Source: Oxyruncus cristatus (lineage: Eukaryota; Chordata; Aves; Passeriformes; Cotingidae). From it: DNA of 64,000 bases. Location of the stretch: assembly GCA_013399855.1 (NCBI GenBank), contig VXAY01002210.1, positions 369,812 to 433,811 on the forward strand, read 5' to 3'. Of the stretch, positions 45,065 through 57,030 are shown one piece after another. The position numbers and the translations under genes were made by a program. Numbering within the stretch: the first letter of the stretch is position 1; every line of letters starts with the position of its first letter. A model generated the notes under the pieces. It had not been told where the DNA came from, made no database searches, and was given only the letters and a program-made list of their open reading frames with translations.

Positions 45065-46821
45065 ATGTTAAGCATCAGTCTTTGAAGAGCTTGTGTTTAT
45101 GACCCCGTTTTCTTCTGGGATCCTGATCCCTGAAAACTCTAATGCTGTTAAGTCCATATGAGCACATTCACTGATTGGTTTTTGGAAACAGAAGTGGCAG
45201 ATGAGAAATATTTCCCTATTTGGCTCGTTGTCCTGCTGCAGTCCATGGCATGGGAGGCTTGGAAAGTTATTTTTGACTCTATATAATGGACACTTCACAC
45301 AGGAGACGAATTCAGTGCTTCTATAAAATAAGGAGATAAATAACAGCAACAAACACCAGAAAGCTGAAATAATAAACCATCTCACTGGACTGACTGGTCT
45401 GCAACTTGTTTTTCTCTCCTCAGAATGGAAGTACAATCTTGTCTCCTCCATCTCCACACTCCCTTCCCTTTCCTTTCGGACGGGTTGATTCTTCTGCGTT
45501 CAGAAAGAAAATCCTGTTGCCTGAAGTTGTTTTTATTTGTTTGCCTTAAGTGACTGCATCACCTGCCAACTGCCTTTCATCACCTGCCAATTCCTTTTAC
45601 AAACCTGTTCTTTAATTGCTGCTCAGACTTCTGATGAGCTTTTGTGTAACCACTGCTTGGCTCCCAGTCCACCCGAAACCCACGGGCTTTAATGACAACA
45701 CAGCACGACAAGAATATTACTTGTGAAGGTGTTTCTGATTCCACATTATGAATGAACATGATACAGAGAGTTGTGTTCATTCTCCACCCTGCTGAAAGGA
45801 ATTAAAACTGTAATTTTTCTAAGGCAACTCCTCCACCTCCCTGTTGGTTTGTTGCTTTGAGTTTTTGGTCACTGCAAACAAACTCTGATATGTGTTTCTG
45901 TCTAACATGCTGGCCGGTATCTTCTGAATCGGTCAAATATCAAGTATACCCTGCTTGTTTTCCAGGAAAATGCCAGCTGAAATTGCAGTATTAATTCTTT
46001 ATGGAGAAATTCTTGGTATTTCTTTCAAATGTCCAGAAATAACACAATTTTTGCCAGAGTAGTTGTTGCTGTGACCCAGGTGGAGAATCAGTGGAGAGGT
46101 ATCTACGTTTCATCTGATGGATCATGTAGGACTCTTCATTATCTCTGTTTTCTAGATTACTACTGACTACTTGGAAAGCATAAAAACCTTGTTTTTATTG
46201 AAGTACCCCCCTTGAAAAAAAGATAAAGTTAGGAAATAGGGTGCCTAATGTCTATATCCACTGGTTTCAGACCCTGAGATTTGGAAGCGAGGGCTGAGAG
46301 AGATCTATAGCTCTCATACATGCACGGATATTGATATAATCAGACTCTTTAAATCAGCAGTTTTCCAAGATATTAGTGTACCTACCACTGTGCAGTATCA
46401 TTACCTGGGAGATGAAAAGGGGAGATAAGCTCTTTGGCTGTTGGCCAAACTTTAGTCTAAGCTTTAGGATATAAACCACAATTGAAGGACTTAAAAAGAA
46501 AGTGAGTATCTGCTGGTGAAACTTGGTCCATCCTGGTTCAACGTACTGAGACAAGCAAGAAAGGCACAAAACTCCTCTTCCAAACAAGTGTGGAGGTTGG
46601 GCTCAGGAGTCTTCCCAAAGTAGGTTGGTGGGATAGCTGGGGATGGAGAAATTGAAAACATGGCTATACCCCATGTGTGACTCACCTTGTGCCAACTAAC
46701 ACTTGTCCATGTCTCTGATGTTCTCCCACCAGAACATTTTGGTGTTTTGGGACTTACCTGGCTCATGGAATACCATGAAATCCACGGATTTGTGAGAAAG
46801 TGCTCTACTGTTTATTAATCC
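45065..46821. other. Unique non-coding DNA, no gene recognised
   Basis: The minus frame 45068-45457 (129 codons) contains one hydrophobic run resembling a membrane segment, but it matches no family I know and has no exon signals. A 21-base period repeat of 'catcacctgccaa' is at 45557 and 45578. Otherwise nothing was seen. Confidence 0.45.
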
Positions 46822-46825
46822 ACTT

Positions 46826-46957
46826 GGAAGTGTTGGACAGGGCTTGGAGCAACCTGATCTAGTGGAAGGTATCCCTGGTCCTGGCAGGGAGTTGGAATAA
46901 GATGATCTTTAAGGTCTCTTCCAGCCCAAACCACTCAGCGATTTTCTGACTCTGTGA
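46826..46957 (+). mobile_element. CR1 LINE 3' tail
   Basis: 'ggaagtgttggacaggg', 'cttggagcaacctgatctag', 'tggaaggtatccctggtcc' and 'agatgatctttaaggtctc', ending 'ctgactctgtga'. Confidence 0.93.
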
Positions 46958-49254
46958 ACTTTTCCAAGGCCAGTCCTGCTGCAGTTTAGTGCCATGAATC
47001 CCACTTAGGTGCCTGGCACATTTTCCAGCTCTTTCCCCCCATAGTCAGTATTCTCTCTTCCAGCGTCATGCAGAATTGCTACAGATCACAGCTCCTGATA
47101 AAATCTTAATGGCTGGAAGCTTTGGCCTGCGGGATGAGGCAGGACAACTGTATTTCAGCTGCCTCACTGCCTTCCTGGAATTTCTTGGAGCATGTTTCCT
47201 TCCCAGGCTCTCCTCTCAGGACAGAGCTTTCAGCTGCCAGTCACATGAGAACGAGTGTCAGTCCAAACTTCTGTGTTCTGGCCCAGATTTGAGCATGCAA
47301 ACTTTATATTTTCCTTGGCTCAGTATCTGAGTCACCTTTCTGAGCTTTGTCCTTCACTGCGCTTGGGTTGAACCGAGTTTTATGTCTGGTTATTACTTGA
47401 AGTCAAGATGGAGTTTTGATTGCTGCATCTTTTATGAACAGGAGATGCAGAGGTGCCGTTGCAGATTCACTATTCATCTCTAGCATTTTTTTCTCTTTTG
47501 AAAGGATCCTCTGATTTTACAAGCAGAGCTACAACTCCATCTTAATGTACGGGGTGTGAGGCTAAGAAAGAGTCCCACAAGTTCTCCAGCTCAGTCTCAT
47601 CGTTATGGAAAGTCAACCAAAAATACAAATAAACCATAACACAGTTTTTTGTTTGGTTTTTTTTGTTTGTTTGGTTGGTTGGTTGGTTGGTTGGTTGTTT
47701 TTTTTTTTTGTGATAGGATGTGGACTAATGACTCAACAATAAAGCTGATCATCCACGGTCCACGATTTTCCTTCTATCTCTGCTACTAAACCATAAGCAA
47801 GTCACCTTGTTCCCTATTTATTGTTTAACGTAAAGGGTTAATATTCCTGCCTCTTGGATGTGCTGGGATGGAAGAAGCCTCCCTGTATGTAATGACTCTT
47901 GGTTGAGCCAGGTAGATGCAACCAGAAAACATGCTGTGAATTTTTAAACAAATTATAGGATTTGTGTGTGTTCACAGGGACAACTTCATAAGAAATCAAT
48001 AAACAGTGTGTCCTGCGTAGGTTTTCATACTGTTGTGATACTTCTCTCTTACAACCAGCTTCATTTTTAGTTAAAAATATCCCACACCAACAGGGAACCC
48101 CCAAATTTATGGATAGAGAAGCTGAGATAATGTTAAGAAAAAAGGAGATTTGAGATTAGACTCGATGCAAAAAGCTGTCAGAGGTCTCCTGGGGCTTGAC
48201 AAGCTTTGAACCTCTTGATTTAGTTTGTACTAGTTTTCAAAGACAGCCAAAAGTTCAGGAACAATGTAATGTCTAAGGCCATCACCATTCAGGAGGTAAT
48301 AAAGAGGAGGATCCCACCAGCCTTAAAATCCAGGACTCTGCAAATGGCTGATACTTGTGAGTCACTTAAGAATAATGTGTCCTGCAGGAATAGCTCAGAT
48401 AGACAGGGACACACCAGCAAACCATAGAGCACCTTATGGATGATAAAGTATAATAATTCAAGGCTCATTACGAAAGGAACCTGTATGGAAATAATCTCAG
48501 TTAAAAGCAGAATAAAAGAACAAAGGAATCAGCAAGTACCCAGAAGGGTCATGTAGGGCACCCTCCCTTGATATGATTAAATAGACGAATAAGTGAATAA
48601 GTAATAATCTAATCATAAAAGGGGCCAGGCAAACTCAGCATTAAACTACCAGACTAGGCAAGTTTTTCATTTGTGACCAAATGACCTCATATTTTTTCCA
48701 TCTGCTTCTATTAAGCAGAGTCGTTTCTCCCATCAGTGCAGTGGTGAAAAAATTTCTCCAACTGTTAGAGGGAGAGATGAGCAAATGGTTCCTTCTGGGA
48801 AGGAAGAGGGAGAAATTAATTTCCTGACACACTCTTTCCTAAAATCAGGGAGAATTTTGCTATTAATTTCAGGGGTCTGTTGGGGGAAGAGCAAGGCCTG
48901 GACAGAATAGGGTTGATCTTCTGTGATGGAAAGGAATAGTCACTTTGTTGGTGAGTCACAGGGAACAGCATTTGGAATGAGACTGGAGAGTATCTCCTGA
49001 CTCTGCAGAATAGGCAGAGCCTCAATCAGATGTTCATGAGGATGACCCAGGATCAAACACTGGCTCATCTGGAGCCCGTGTGAACAATGTACCCACCTCA
49101 AATCTTCCCTATATCCATGCTCCGGATATAGGATGCACCACTCCCTTCCTGTGTCCAGTGTTCTGAGTCTTGTCTTGATGGCATTGGGGACCTCTGGCTG
49201 AGTGACTTCCATGACAGAGCAGGAGGGCATTGTCATGGTCCCATAGAGAGGGCA
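46958..49254. other. Unique DNA with a (GGTT)n tract, no gene recognised
   Basis: A G/T simple repeat lies at 47645-47709. The remainder, including the AT-rich 48140-48650, shows no recognised transposon. The 248-codon minus frame at 48940-49686, the longest in the window, runs antisense through the CR1 copy at 49255 and is not a gene. Confidence 0.45.
47645..47709 (+). repeat. (GTTT)n/(GGTT)n microsatellite
   Basis: GTTT-type units, about six GGTT units, then a T run. Confidence 0.85.
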
Positions 49255-49665
49255 GATCACAGAGAATGTTTGAACTTCCTGAGGGAGCTGGGGCTGTTCA
49301 GCCTCAAGAAGAGACACTGAGAGGGGACCACATCCATGTCCATCAGTGTCTGCAGGGAGGGGGCAGAGGATGGACCAGGCTCTGCTCGGGAGGCCCAGCA
49401 ATGGGACAGGAGGAACGGGCAGGAACTGATGCCCAGGAAGTTCCACCTGAACAGGAGGAAGAACTTCTTTGCTGTGCAGTAACAGAGCACTGAGCAGATT
49501 ATCCAGAGAGGGTGTGGAGTCTCCCTCCCTGGGGATATTCCAGAACCATCTGGTCACAATCCTGTGCCATGTGCTCTGGGATGACCCCGCTGGAGCAGGG
49601 AGGTGGGACCAGATGACCCACTGTGGTCCCTTCCAACCTGACCCGTTCTGTGGCTCTGTGACTTT
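49255..49665 (+). mobile_element. CR1 LINE 3' fragment of a distinct subfamily
   Basis: 'gaacttcctgagggagctg' and 'gggctgttcagcctcaag' lead to 'gaagttccacctgaacagg', whose frame reads [14 protein letters not shown]. Then come 'ggatattccagaaccatct', 'tgggaccagatgacccact' and 'gtggtcccttccaacctg', followed by 'ttctgtggctctgtga'. The 'gacccactgtggtcccttcc' ending marks a different subfamily from most copies here. Confidence 0.92.
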
Positions 49666-49779
49666 GCAGACCCACTCAGCACTCAAATCTTGGTGTGATC
49701 CTTCTCCCTTCTGCAGAGCTTCTCATGTGAAACTTTAAAGCATCACTCAAGACACTCTGACGAAGGCTCGGTGCCCCAC

Positions 49780-49895
49780 AGTGCATTTTTCATGGACAAA
49801 GCAGCCAAGGCACAGAACTGACTTACCCAAGAGCATCCAGGAAGCCACAAACCTGAGAATCAGGAACAGTCTCTGATCTTCTGCCTCTCAACACA
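49780..49895 (+). mobile_element. MIR-like ancient SINE relic
   Basis: 'agccaaggcacagaactg', 'acttacccaagagcatcca', 'ggaagccacaaacctgag' and 'tctctgatcttctgcctct' follow the order of the MIR core and 3' region: a gaggcacag stretch, 'tgacttgcccaagg', then a gaacccaggtct stretch. It is highly diverged. Other ancient CORE-SINEs are possible. Confidence 0.5.
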
Positions 49896-51304
49896 GTTTC
49901 CAAACCATTATCTTTCTTTGCAGAGGAAAAAACCATCTTATTCGCATTTCTTTGGTCACTCTGTTTCTGCTGGTAGGTGTCGAGACTTGTTTTTGACTCA
50001 CTGGGTCTGGATGTGTCCAGAATACAGAAGGTGATGGGTACTCATCCCAAATTTTGTGGCACAGCTCCAACAGTTCCCAAAGCTCCCGAGGGATATTTTG
50101 ACTCTCTTTTGAGCACAGCCCATCAGACTGCAGCAGGATGAGGTCCACTGGTGTCCTCAAAACAAGCTGTCTGGGGACGAAACCAGGTGGATACTGAAAG
50201 GGATGTCTGGCAGGGTCTCCTCCAATGCCTCTGAATCAGCAGTTCTAAATTCTGAACAGGAGAGATGGGCCAACATTACGTGTTCTCCTCAAATAGTGTC
50301 TCCTGTTGGCACTGCTGGAAACAGAGCATTAGGCTTTTCTGGGAGGGTGTTTTTCTTCTGAGCTCTGTTACGACCTGGTGAGTTCCAAGTTTAGATTAGG
50401 ACATTGCTGATGTGGAAGAATAAATAAATAAATGAGATTTTTTTTTTTTTTTCCTTCAGTCTACAGAAAAATTCACAGCACTTCTGCAGCTCTCCTCCAA
50501 AAGCTGTGGTGGCAGAAGGGTGCCCATGGAAGTGGGAACTTATGATTTCTTGATCTTTTTGAAGCTCAGAAGACTAATGGCAATCTCTGTACTGCTCCCT
50601 TGTACTCAGAGCACTTGAAATGTGTTGCTCAGCACAAAAAGTCTGTCCCAGGGTACAAATTTTGTTCTATCCAAATATCTGTTGCAAAGACTGAGTCGGT
50701 GAATTTGGTACCGTGCCGCTTGGCAGGAGGAAAGCACCACACAGAGGCTGTTCAAACATTCATTTATTTACAGAATAATTGCTGGTTATTAACTAGTTAA
50801 TTAATAAAGATTAGATGCAGTGGTGGGGGAGAGGAACTCGAGATTAAAAAAGTTTGGCAGCGGTGGTAGGTGGTGCATTATTAAGGTTTGTAAATGTGTG
50901 GGAGAAGAAGAGGAAATTAAGTCCAATTGATCATGGGGGAACAAAGGAGTAAGATAAGTAGGGACAGTCTTAACAGGACAGCTCAGGGCTTAAAAAAGGA
51001 AACAAGACAATACCTTCTAACCAGCTCCAGCTGGTGAATAAGAGCAGTGCCTCACCTTGCAGGTTGCAAGTGGAATGTGAATTGGGTTTCCCATCCCCAG
51101 GGCTGATTGTGGGCAAGCAGATGCTCAGCTGAGTTGAGAGATTAAGTCAGCACGAACCAATCCACAGTGTGTGAAGGAGAGACTTTTTAGACTGTTCACA
51201 ATAACTGGACTTTTCTCTCCTAGAGTTCTCTCTGCCCCAGGATCACAGAGCATTACATAAACCACAGCTGGCTAAGTTTTTTTGATAAGGTTTTCCTTTC
51301 TCAT
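49896..51304. other. Unique non-coding DNA, no gene recognised
   Basis: An (AAAT)n plus poly-T tract lies at 50421-50452. Bases 50750-50960 are AT-rich with TTATTTA and TTAATTAA words. No gene or known element was seen. Confidence 0.45.
50421..50452 (+). repeat. (AAAT)n plus poly-T
   Basis: About three AAAT units, GAGA, then about 14 T. Confidence 0.8.
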
Positions 51305-51324
51305 TTGAAGGAGTGGGTAAGGGT

Positions 51325-51385
51325 TATTAGCTTTGTTCCACCGATGAGGAAACCAAGGCACAGAGAAGTCAATATACCTCTACCC
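51325..51385 (+). mobile_element. MIR-like ancient SINE relic
   Basis: 'accgatgaggaaaccaagg' followed by 'cacagagaagtcaatatacc' closely tracks the most conserved MIR core, 'cagatgaggaaactgaggc' plus 'acagagaggttaagt'. A possible 3' part ('atgaaatcaaacccaggcc', about 51630) sits some 250 bases further on. Confidence 0.55.
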
Positions 51386-51937
51386 ACAAATCCCACCGAG
51401 AGCATCCCCTGGCTGCTGAGAGCCGTGCAACGGATTCTGGGAGACCTGCCAAGGCAGCCAAGTGCCAGGATCAGTGACTCACATTGTCGTGGGGGGGGGA
51501 GAGGGATGATTTACACCAGTGCAGTCCAAGCAATCAGGGCTAGGCTGGGCTCCTGCCATCAATGCAGATGCACCAGTGCACTGGACCCACTGCTCCTCCC
51601 AAAGACAGAGGCTGGGGAAAGAACCAGGCATGAAATCAAACCCAGGCCTTGAAACCACCATCATCCCCTGCTCATAAACCCGAAGTGATTCAGCTCTTTG
51701 GTGAGCTAAATCACTTTTAGGAGGCTGCTATCATTCTCTCCTGACTGTTTGAAGGCTTGCATTCTTGTACCACTCTTCCTGCCTCTGTGCCTCCACTACA
51801 GTTGATATTAAAACCAGTAGTAAATCTTGTGTAAGTGCTGATTGCTGGAGTTAAAGCCCTTCATACTTTTAGCAGGGGCTCACATAAGCCTGAGCAGAAT
51901 GCAAATGTTTTATCCCAGGACAGCATCCAGCTCTGGG

Positions 51938-52345
51938 NNNNNNNNNNNNNNNNNNNNNNNNNNNNNNNNNNNNNNNNNNNNNNNNNNNNNNNNNNNNNNN
52001 NNNNNNNNNNNNNNNNNNNNNNNNNNNNNNNNNNNNNNNNNNNNNNNNNNNNNNNNNNNNNNNNNNNNNNNNNNNNNNNNNNNNNNNNNNNNNNNNNNNN
52101 NNNNNNNNNNNNNNNNNNNNNNNNNNNNNNNNNNNNNNNNNNNNNNNNNNNNNNNNNNNNNNNNNNNNNNNNNNNNNNNNNNNNNNNNNNNNNNNNNNNN
52201 NNNNNNNNNNNNNNNNNNNNNNNNNNNNNNNNNNNNNNNNNNNNNNNNNNNNNNNNNNNNNNNNNNNNNNNNNNNNNNNNNNNNNNNNNNNNNNNNNNNN
52301 NNNNNNNNNNNNNNNNNNNNNNNNNNNNNNNNNNNNNNNNNNNNN
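51938..52345. other. Assembly gap of 408 N
   Basis: 408 N separate two unique flanks. The right flank starts with 'ttttttctgtctacag', which resembles a splice acceptor but is followed by no coding frame. Confidence 0.98.
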
Positions 52346-52652
52346 TTTTTTCTGTCTACAGAAAGGTACAATAAAAAGAGACAGAACACTTGTTTGCTGT
52401 AGGGGTATAGGAGGAACTGTGACAAAGAAAGGAAATAAAATGGTTCTCTGGATTTACAGGACAAAAGAAGACATTGGCTTAGATGGCAGTGCTGGATATT
52501 CAAATTAGACATGGCAGAGCTTTTCCTGGAGAGAGGGGTAACGACACACTGGGCTGCTGGGGTTGGAAAGCTTTCTAAAAGCAAATCAGAAGGTCATTAC
52601 CAGGGATGTTTTCTGCAAGGTGAAACACCCCCAGAGGTAGGAGGTTCACTGA

Positions 52653-52962
52653 ATTATAGAATCGTAGAATGGTTTGGGTTGGGAGCGACCTCAAGGATCA
52701 TCTAGTGTGAACCCTCTTGCCATTGGCAAGGACACCTTCCACTACCCCATGTTACTCCAAGCCCCGACCAACCTGGCCGTGAACACTTCCAGGGATGGGG
52801 AAGCCACAGCTTCTAGGGGAATTGTGTGCCAGGGCCTCACCACCCTCACAGGGAACAATTTTTTCCCAGTATCTAATCTAAATCTGCCCTCCTTCAGCTT
52901 AAAGCCATTCACCCCTGTCCTATCACTGCATACCCTTGTCAGAAGTCCCTCTCCAGATGGTC
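52653..52962 (-). mobile_element. CR1 LINE 3' fragment with ORF2 remnant
   Basis: Reversed CR1: 'attatagaatcgtagaatgg', 'tttgggttgggagcgacct', 'caaggacaccttccactac', 'gaacacttccagggatggg', 'ttgtgtgccagggcctcac' and 'atcactgcatacccttgtc'. The minus frame 52742-53014 keeps GFKLKEGRFRLDTGKKLF, the CR1 ORF2 C-terminal motif. Confidence 0.94.
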
Positions 52963-53858
52963 TAGGTAGGTCTGGAGATGGAATAGATCTCTCCCTGTGT
53001 TGTCTATAATTCAATGTTCTTCAGCTCTGGGTTGTTTAAGGACCTGGGAAGTTTCTGGCCAGCTCTCTAGTTCCTAAAATAACATCCCTACATTATAGAT
53101 GCTTCTTTTGGGCAAACCTTTACTATGCTTCTGTGATTTTATCACTGCCAAGGAGCTCATTTTGGTCAATCAGTCCGTATCATTCCTCAGAAAATGGTTT
53201 TCCACTTCTGTGTGCTTTCCCCCTTCATTGCAAATTTTTTAGCAAGGGTTTTAAAGAAAGGGGGGAAAAAAGAGTCCTTTGAACAAGCTGTTGAACAGCT
53301 GAGTCTGAGGCAATCACATTACATGTTGGGTTCATTTATTTTCTAGGTAAAATGTTTCTTGGAGGGTTTGTTTTCTGGCATATGCATTTTTCCAGCATAA
53401 ACTCCAGGTGTTGATTGGTTATTGATTTCCAGGGAGCAAGCAATTTCCTGAAATAGCCCCTTGCTTGTCCTAGACCCTCTACAGAGGGAAGAAAAGACTA
53501 ATAAAGGTGATTCTTTGGTGGAGGGGTGGTTGTTGATACGGGTTATAATTGGTCTTCATCGACTGGTTTGTTAGACCATTAATCGCCCTTGGCTTTGATC
53601 TGGGTCATTAACTAACAAACTTGTCATTAGCTGCTGGAAAATGACCAGCTCCTTTTTTTAGGATTATTGCAGTGAACAAGGGCTGCTGTTGAGTCCCGGA
53701 GGGTGTGAGACAGGACTCTCCAGAGCACTGTTTGCCTGGTTCATTGGTGGTGTATGAACATCCAGCCAGGCTGTTTCTTTTTCAGGGATCAAAAGCTATC
53801 TAGGATGCTGGGCACAAGGTTGGGGTTTTTTTGTTTGTTTTGTTTTGTTCCTTCACTA
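52963..53858. other. Unique DNA with a candidate regulatory element
   Basis: Bases 53540-53650 hold a 9-bp inverted repeat and a TCF/LEF-like word. A T/G simple repeat lies at 53826-53849. No gene was recognised. Confidence 0.45.
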
Positions 53859-54298
53859 GAATCATGGAATTGTTGAGGTTGGAAAAGACCTTTAGGATCG
53901 TAGAGTCCCACCTTTTACCCAGCGCTGCCAAGGCCACCTCTAAACCATGTCCCCAAACACCACAAGTCTTTTAAATCCCTTCAGGGTTGGTGACTCAACC
54001 ACTCTCCTGGACAGCCTCTTCCAGTGCTTGACAACCCTTTCAGTGAAGAAACTTTTCCTAATATCCAATCTATACTTTCCCTGGAGCAACTTGTGGTCAT
54101 TTCCTCTCATCCTGTTGCTTGTTACCGTGGAAAAAGAGACCAACCTCCACCTCACTACAACCTCCTGTCAGGGAGTGGCAGAGAATGATAAGGTCTCCCC
54201 TAAGCCTCCTTTTCTCCAGGCTAAACAATCCCAGTTCCCTCAGATGCTCCTGATAAAACTTTCGCTCCAGACCCTTCCCCATCCTCATTGCCCTGAAT
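53859..54298 (-). mobile_element. CR1 LINE 3' fragment with ORF2 remnant
   Basis: Reversed CR1: 'gaatcatggaattgttgagg', 'ttggaaaagacctttaggat', 'cattcctctcatcctgttg'-type text and 'ctccttttctccaggctaaa'. ORF2 remnants on the minus strand read RLDIRKSFFTERVVKHW (within 53940-54155) and [18 protein letters not shown] (within 54097-54288) in different frames, so a frameshift separates them. Confidence 0.94.
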
Positions 54299-56232
54299 TG
54301 CTAAACAGAGGCATCAGACTGTAAAGAAAGGAAGCTCTCTCTCTGCTTCCTTGTTAACAAATAACAAGTCACTCTGAAATCACATTTCTTGGTTGATAGG
54401 ACTGAATTTTTCTGGTTTACACCTGCAGAAGGGTCTTTGCTTGGAAGTTTATTTTTGTGCCTGTGAAGGGTGTGGGACTGAAAACCGTGGAGATTAAAAC
54501 ACACAGTAAAAGTAAAAAGAAGCTGGACTCCATCCATCCTTCCTCAGTAGTGTCTCTCAAACCAGATCTCAGATGGCAGAGGAGAAATCTCTCAGTTTTT
54601 CTGAGAAACATCACCAATAGGGTTGTTAGTGTTTGTTTCCCTTGGATTTCCTATGTGCAAACACCAACCTGGTTAGAAATTCAGGAAGGACCCCAAAATC
54701 CACCAAGGAACCATGAAAAGGAGATTTCCTTTTCTCGTGATTGATCCAAACAGAAACTTGTTTTTTTTTCCTCATTGGTCCAAACAGGAATCAAGCCAGT
54801 CCTCTGGAAATGAAACTCCCCATTTTTCATTCCAAGTTGCCCTGAGCCAACTTCCCACCATGGCACTTCTCCAGGACACAGAGGAGTTGAGCTGTTCTAT
54901 CTCAGCTTTCCCAAGAAAGCAGATCTTGCTGTAAATAGGTTCTCCCAGAATGAAAACCTGGATCTTTCCAGCACTGCAGAAGTAACTCCCTTTATTTCTG
55001 GCAAAGCTGGGTTCTTGAGGAGAACCTAGTCAACAAGCAAAATTAAATGGAATTCATGCAAGCTCCTGTCTTAAAAATGTCTGTTTCATTTGACAAACAC
55101 TATTGATGGAAAATTCCATTCCAGCTCAAGATCTGGGAATTCAATCCCACTGTCACACTGGACCCACTGCCTGACCCCATTCCCTGTCCTCACCCCCTTC
55201 TTTCCTCCCCAGGAATTCAACCATGTCAACATCCTGCTGCCAGCAAGGGAGATGTGGAGATGAGGAATACATAATTTTTTAGAGTTTTGCATCTCCAGGA
55301 CAAATTGTAATGCTCCAAGTCATGTTATTATGAACTCCATAATAATAATAATAATAATAGTAACATCCAGTAGGAAGGGAAGGAGGGCTGTGTCTGCACG
55401 CAGCAGACGCTGCCACACAATCCCTTTCTGCAGAGCGTCATCTGTGCTAATGCATCCCAAAAAAAGCTTCATATCCGATTACAGGCTGTCGGGAGGAATG
55501 CAAGGAAACTCCCTGGAAGGGAAGTGCTCGGGGCTGCAGCCTCTCAGAGTTCATCAGCCAAGCAACGAGTCAAGGCTGATCCGTGGTTCAGCTGGGAGCC
55601 CACTGAGGAAGGAGGAAAAGAGGGGCTGATGTTTGGGCAGGTGACGTTCTTTGTCTCCAGCTTAACACTCAGTTATTCATAGCTTCATCCCTCGTCCTTA
55701 TTTCCCAGCCTGCCTTGAGTGTTTTCATCCGTAACAGTAAAATCCATGGTCCTTTAGTTCCCTGAAGGTAAGCAGCATGTTTCAGAAGGATAATGATGAG
55801 CAAACACAGTGGATGCTGTTTCCAGTTTTAGCACCCCTGAGGTCTTACAGGAAGTTTTTAATTGATTTCTTGCCCCAGTTCTTACAAGAAAGTTGGGTCC
55901 CTTTAGATCAGCAGGTAATTATCTCCCAGATTCCACTTGAGCACTTTTGATGTTGCCACAGATTCGGGGATGTCTCAATAGGAGAAGCCTCAGCTCACCA
56001 GAAGACCCAGCTCAGGACACTTGGGAAGGTCTGGCCATCAGGAAGAGCTGAGGTCTCTTCTTCCAGAATCAGCCTTGTTGTGATTTCTGAAACCAACTAC
56101 CCACACTCTTGGAAAAAGCTCACTCCCTGCAGAGGAACTCCAGAAGGGCTCATGGCATTGAGTCCTCAGAGTTAACCATGTGTTGAAGGGAAAGAAATTC
56201 CATTGATATTTCTCAGTGGATCTATTCTCCAT
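54299..56232. other. Unique non-coding DNA, no gene recognised
   Basis: An (AAT)n repeat lies at 55340-55360. Inverted near-repeats of 'gagatttccttttct' / 'aaacaggaatca' around 54700-54800 make mirror-image small frames. None is gene-like. Confidence 0.45.
55340..55360 (+). repeat. (AAT)n microsatellite
   Basis: Six to seven uninterrupted ATA/AAT units. Confidence 0.85.
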
Positions 56233-57030
56233 CCATTCTCCCCGTCCTTCTTCAAGTGGATCCAACCAAATGACTTCTCCCTCCCGGAGAAGAAAATTTC
56301 CTCCTGATTATTTACTCCAGGTTTGCCGAGCAGTCCTCCCCACTCTGATCTCTCCCACCAGCCAGTCTTTGATTTCCTCTTCTGAAGGTTTGTTTTCAGC
56401 TTTTACCTTGTTCTGACAGCATAAACGAGTCCCAGGGATCTGCAGGGGTCATCCTTTACAGATCCTTCTCTAAATAAATGTAGAGTTTCGGGTGTTGAAA
56501 TGCAGGATTCCCCCTTCTTTAGCTACCATCCATATTCCTAAAATATGGATGTTTCCATCTCTGAAGATGGGCCAGTAAGTTCCAATTTTAACCTGGAGTT
56601 TTAAATGTGCCATTCCTTGTTACTCAGAGAATCCTTTGCCATTCTCCCCATCCTTCTTCAAGTGGATCCAACCAAATGATTTTTCCCTCCCGGAGAAGAA
56701 AATTGCCTTTTGGATTTTTTTCTCCAGTTCTGGTGAGCAGTCCTCCCAAATCTCCTCTCTCCCACCAGCCAGTCTTTGATTTCCTCTTCTGAAGGTTTGT
56801 TTTCAGCTTTTACCATGTCCTGACAGCATAAATGAGTCCCAGGGATCCACAGGGGTCATCCTTTACAGATCTTTCTCTAAATAAATGTAGCATTTGAGAT
56901 GCAGGATTCCCTCTTCTTTAGCTACCCTAAAATATGGATGTTTTCATCTCTGGAGATGGGCCAGTAAGTCCCAGTTTCAACCTGGAGTTTTAGATGTTCC
57001 ATTCCCCGTTACTCAGAGAATCCTCTGCCA
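56233..57030 (+). repeat. Tandem duplication, 406-bp period, of non-CR1 sequence
   Basis: Copy 1 is 56233-56638 and copy 2 is 56639-57030. Both begin 'ccattctcccc' and share 'caagtggatccaaccaaatg', 'ccagccagtctttgatttcc' and 'gaggtttgttttcagct'-like text, and both end 'actcagagaatcct.tgcca'. Copy 2 has a 10-base deletion ('catccatatt') and a shortened 'gtagagtttcgggtgttg' segment. Scattered substitutions show divergence since duplication. There is no N at the junction, so the duplication looks genuine. The unit matches no repeat I know and has no long open frame. Confidence 0.92.

Noticed and set aside
45068..45457. 129-codon minus frame with a hydrophobic membrane-like run
   Set aside because: A single hydrophobic stretch in AT-rich DNA is common by chance, and there are no homologous motifs or exon boundaries.
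48940..49686. Longest open frame in the window (248 codons, minus strand)
   Set aside because: It runs antisense through a CR1 ORF2 tail and flanking DNA, has no domain, and CR1 antisense frames are commonly open.
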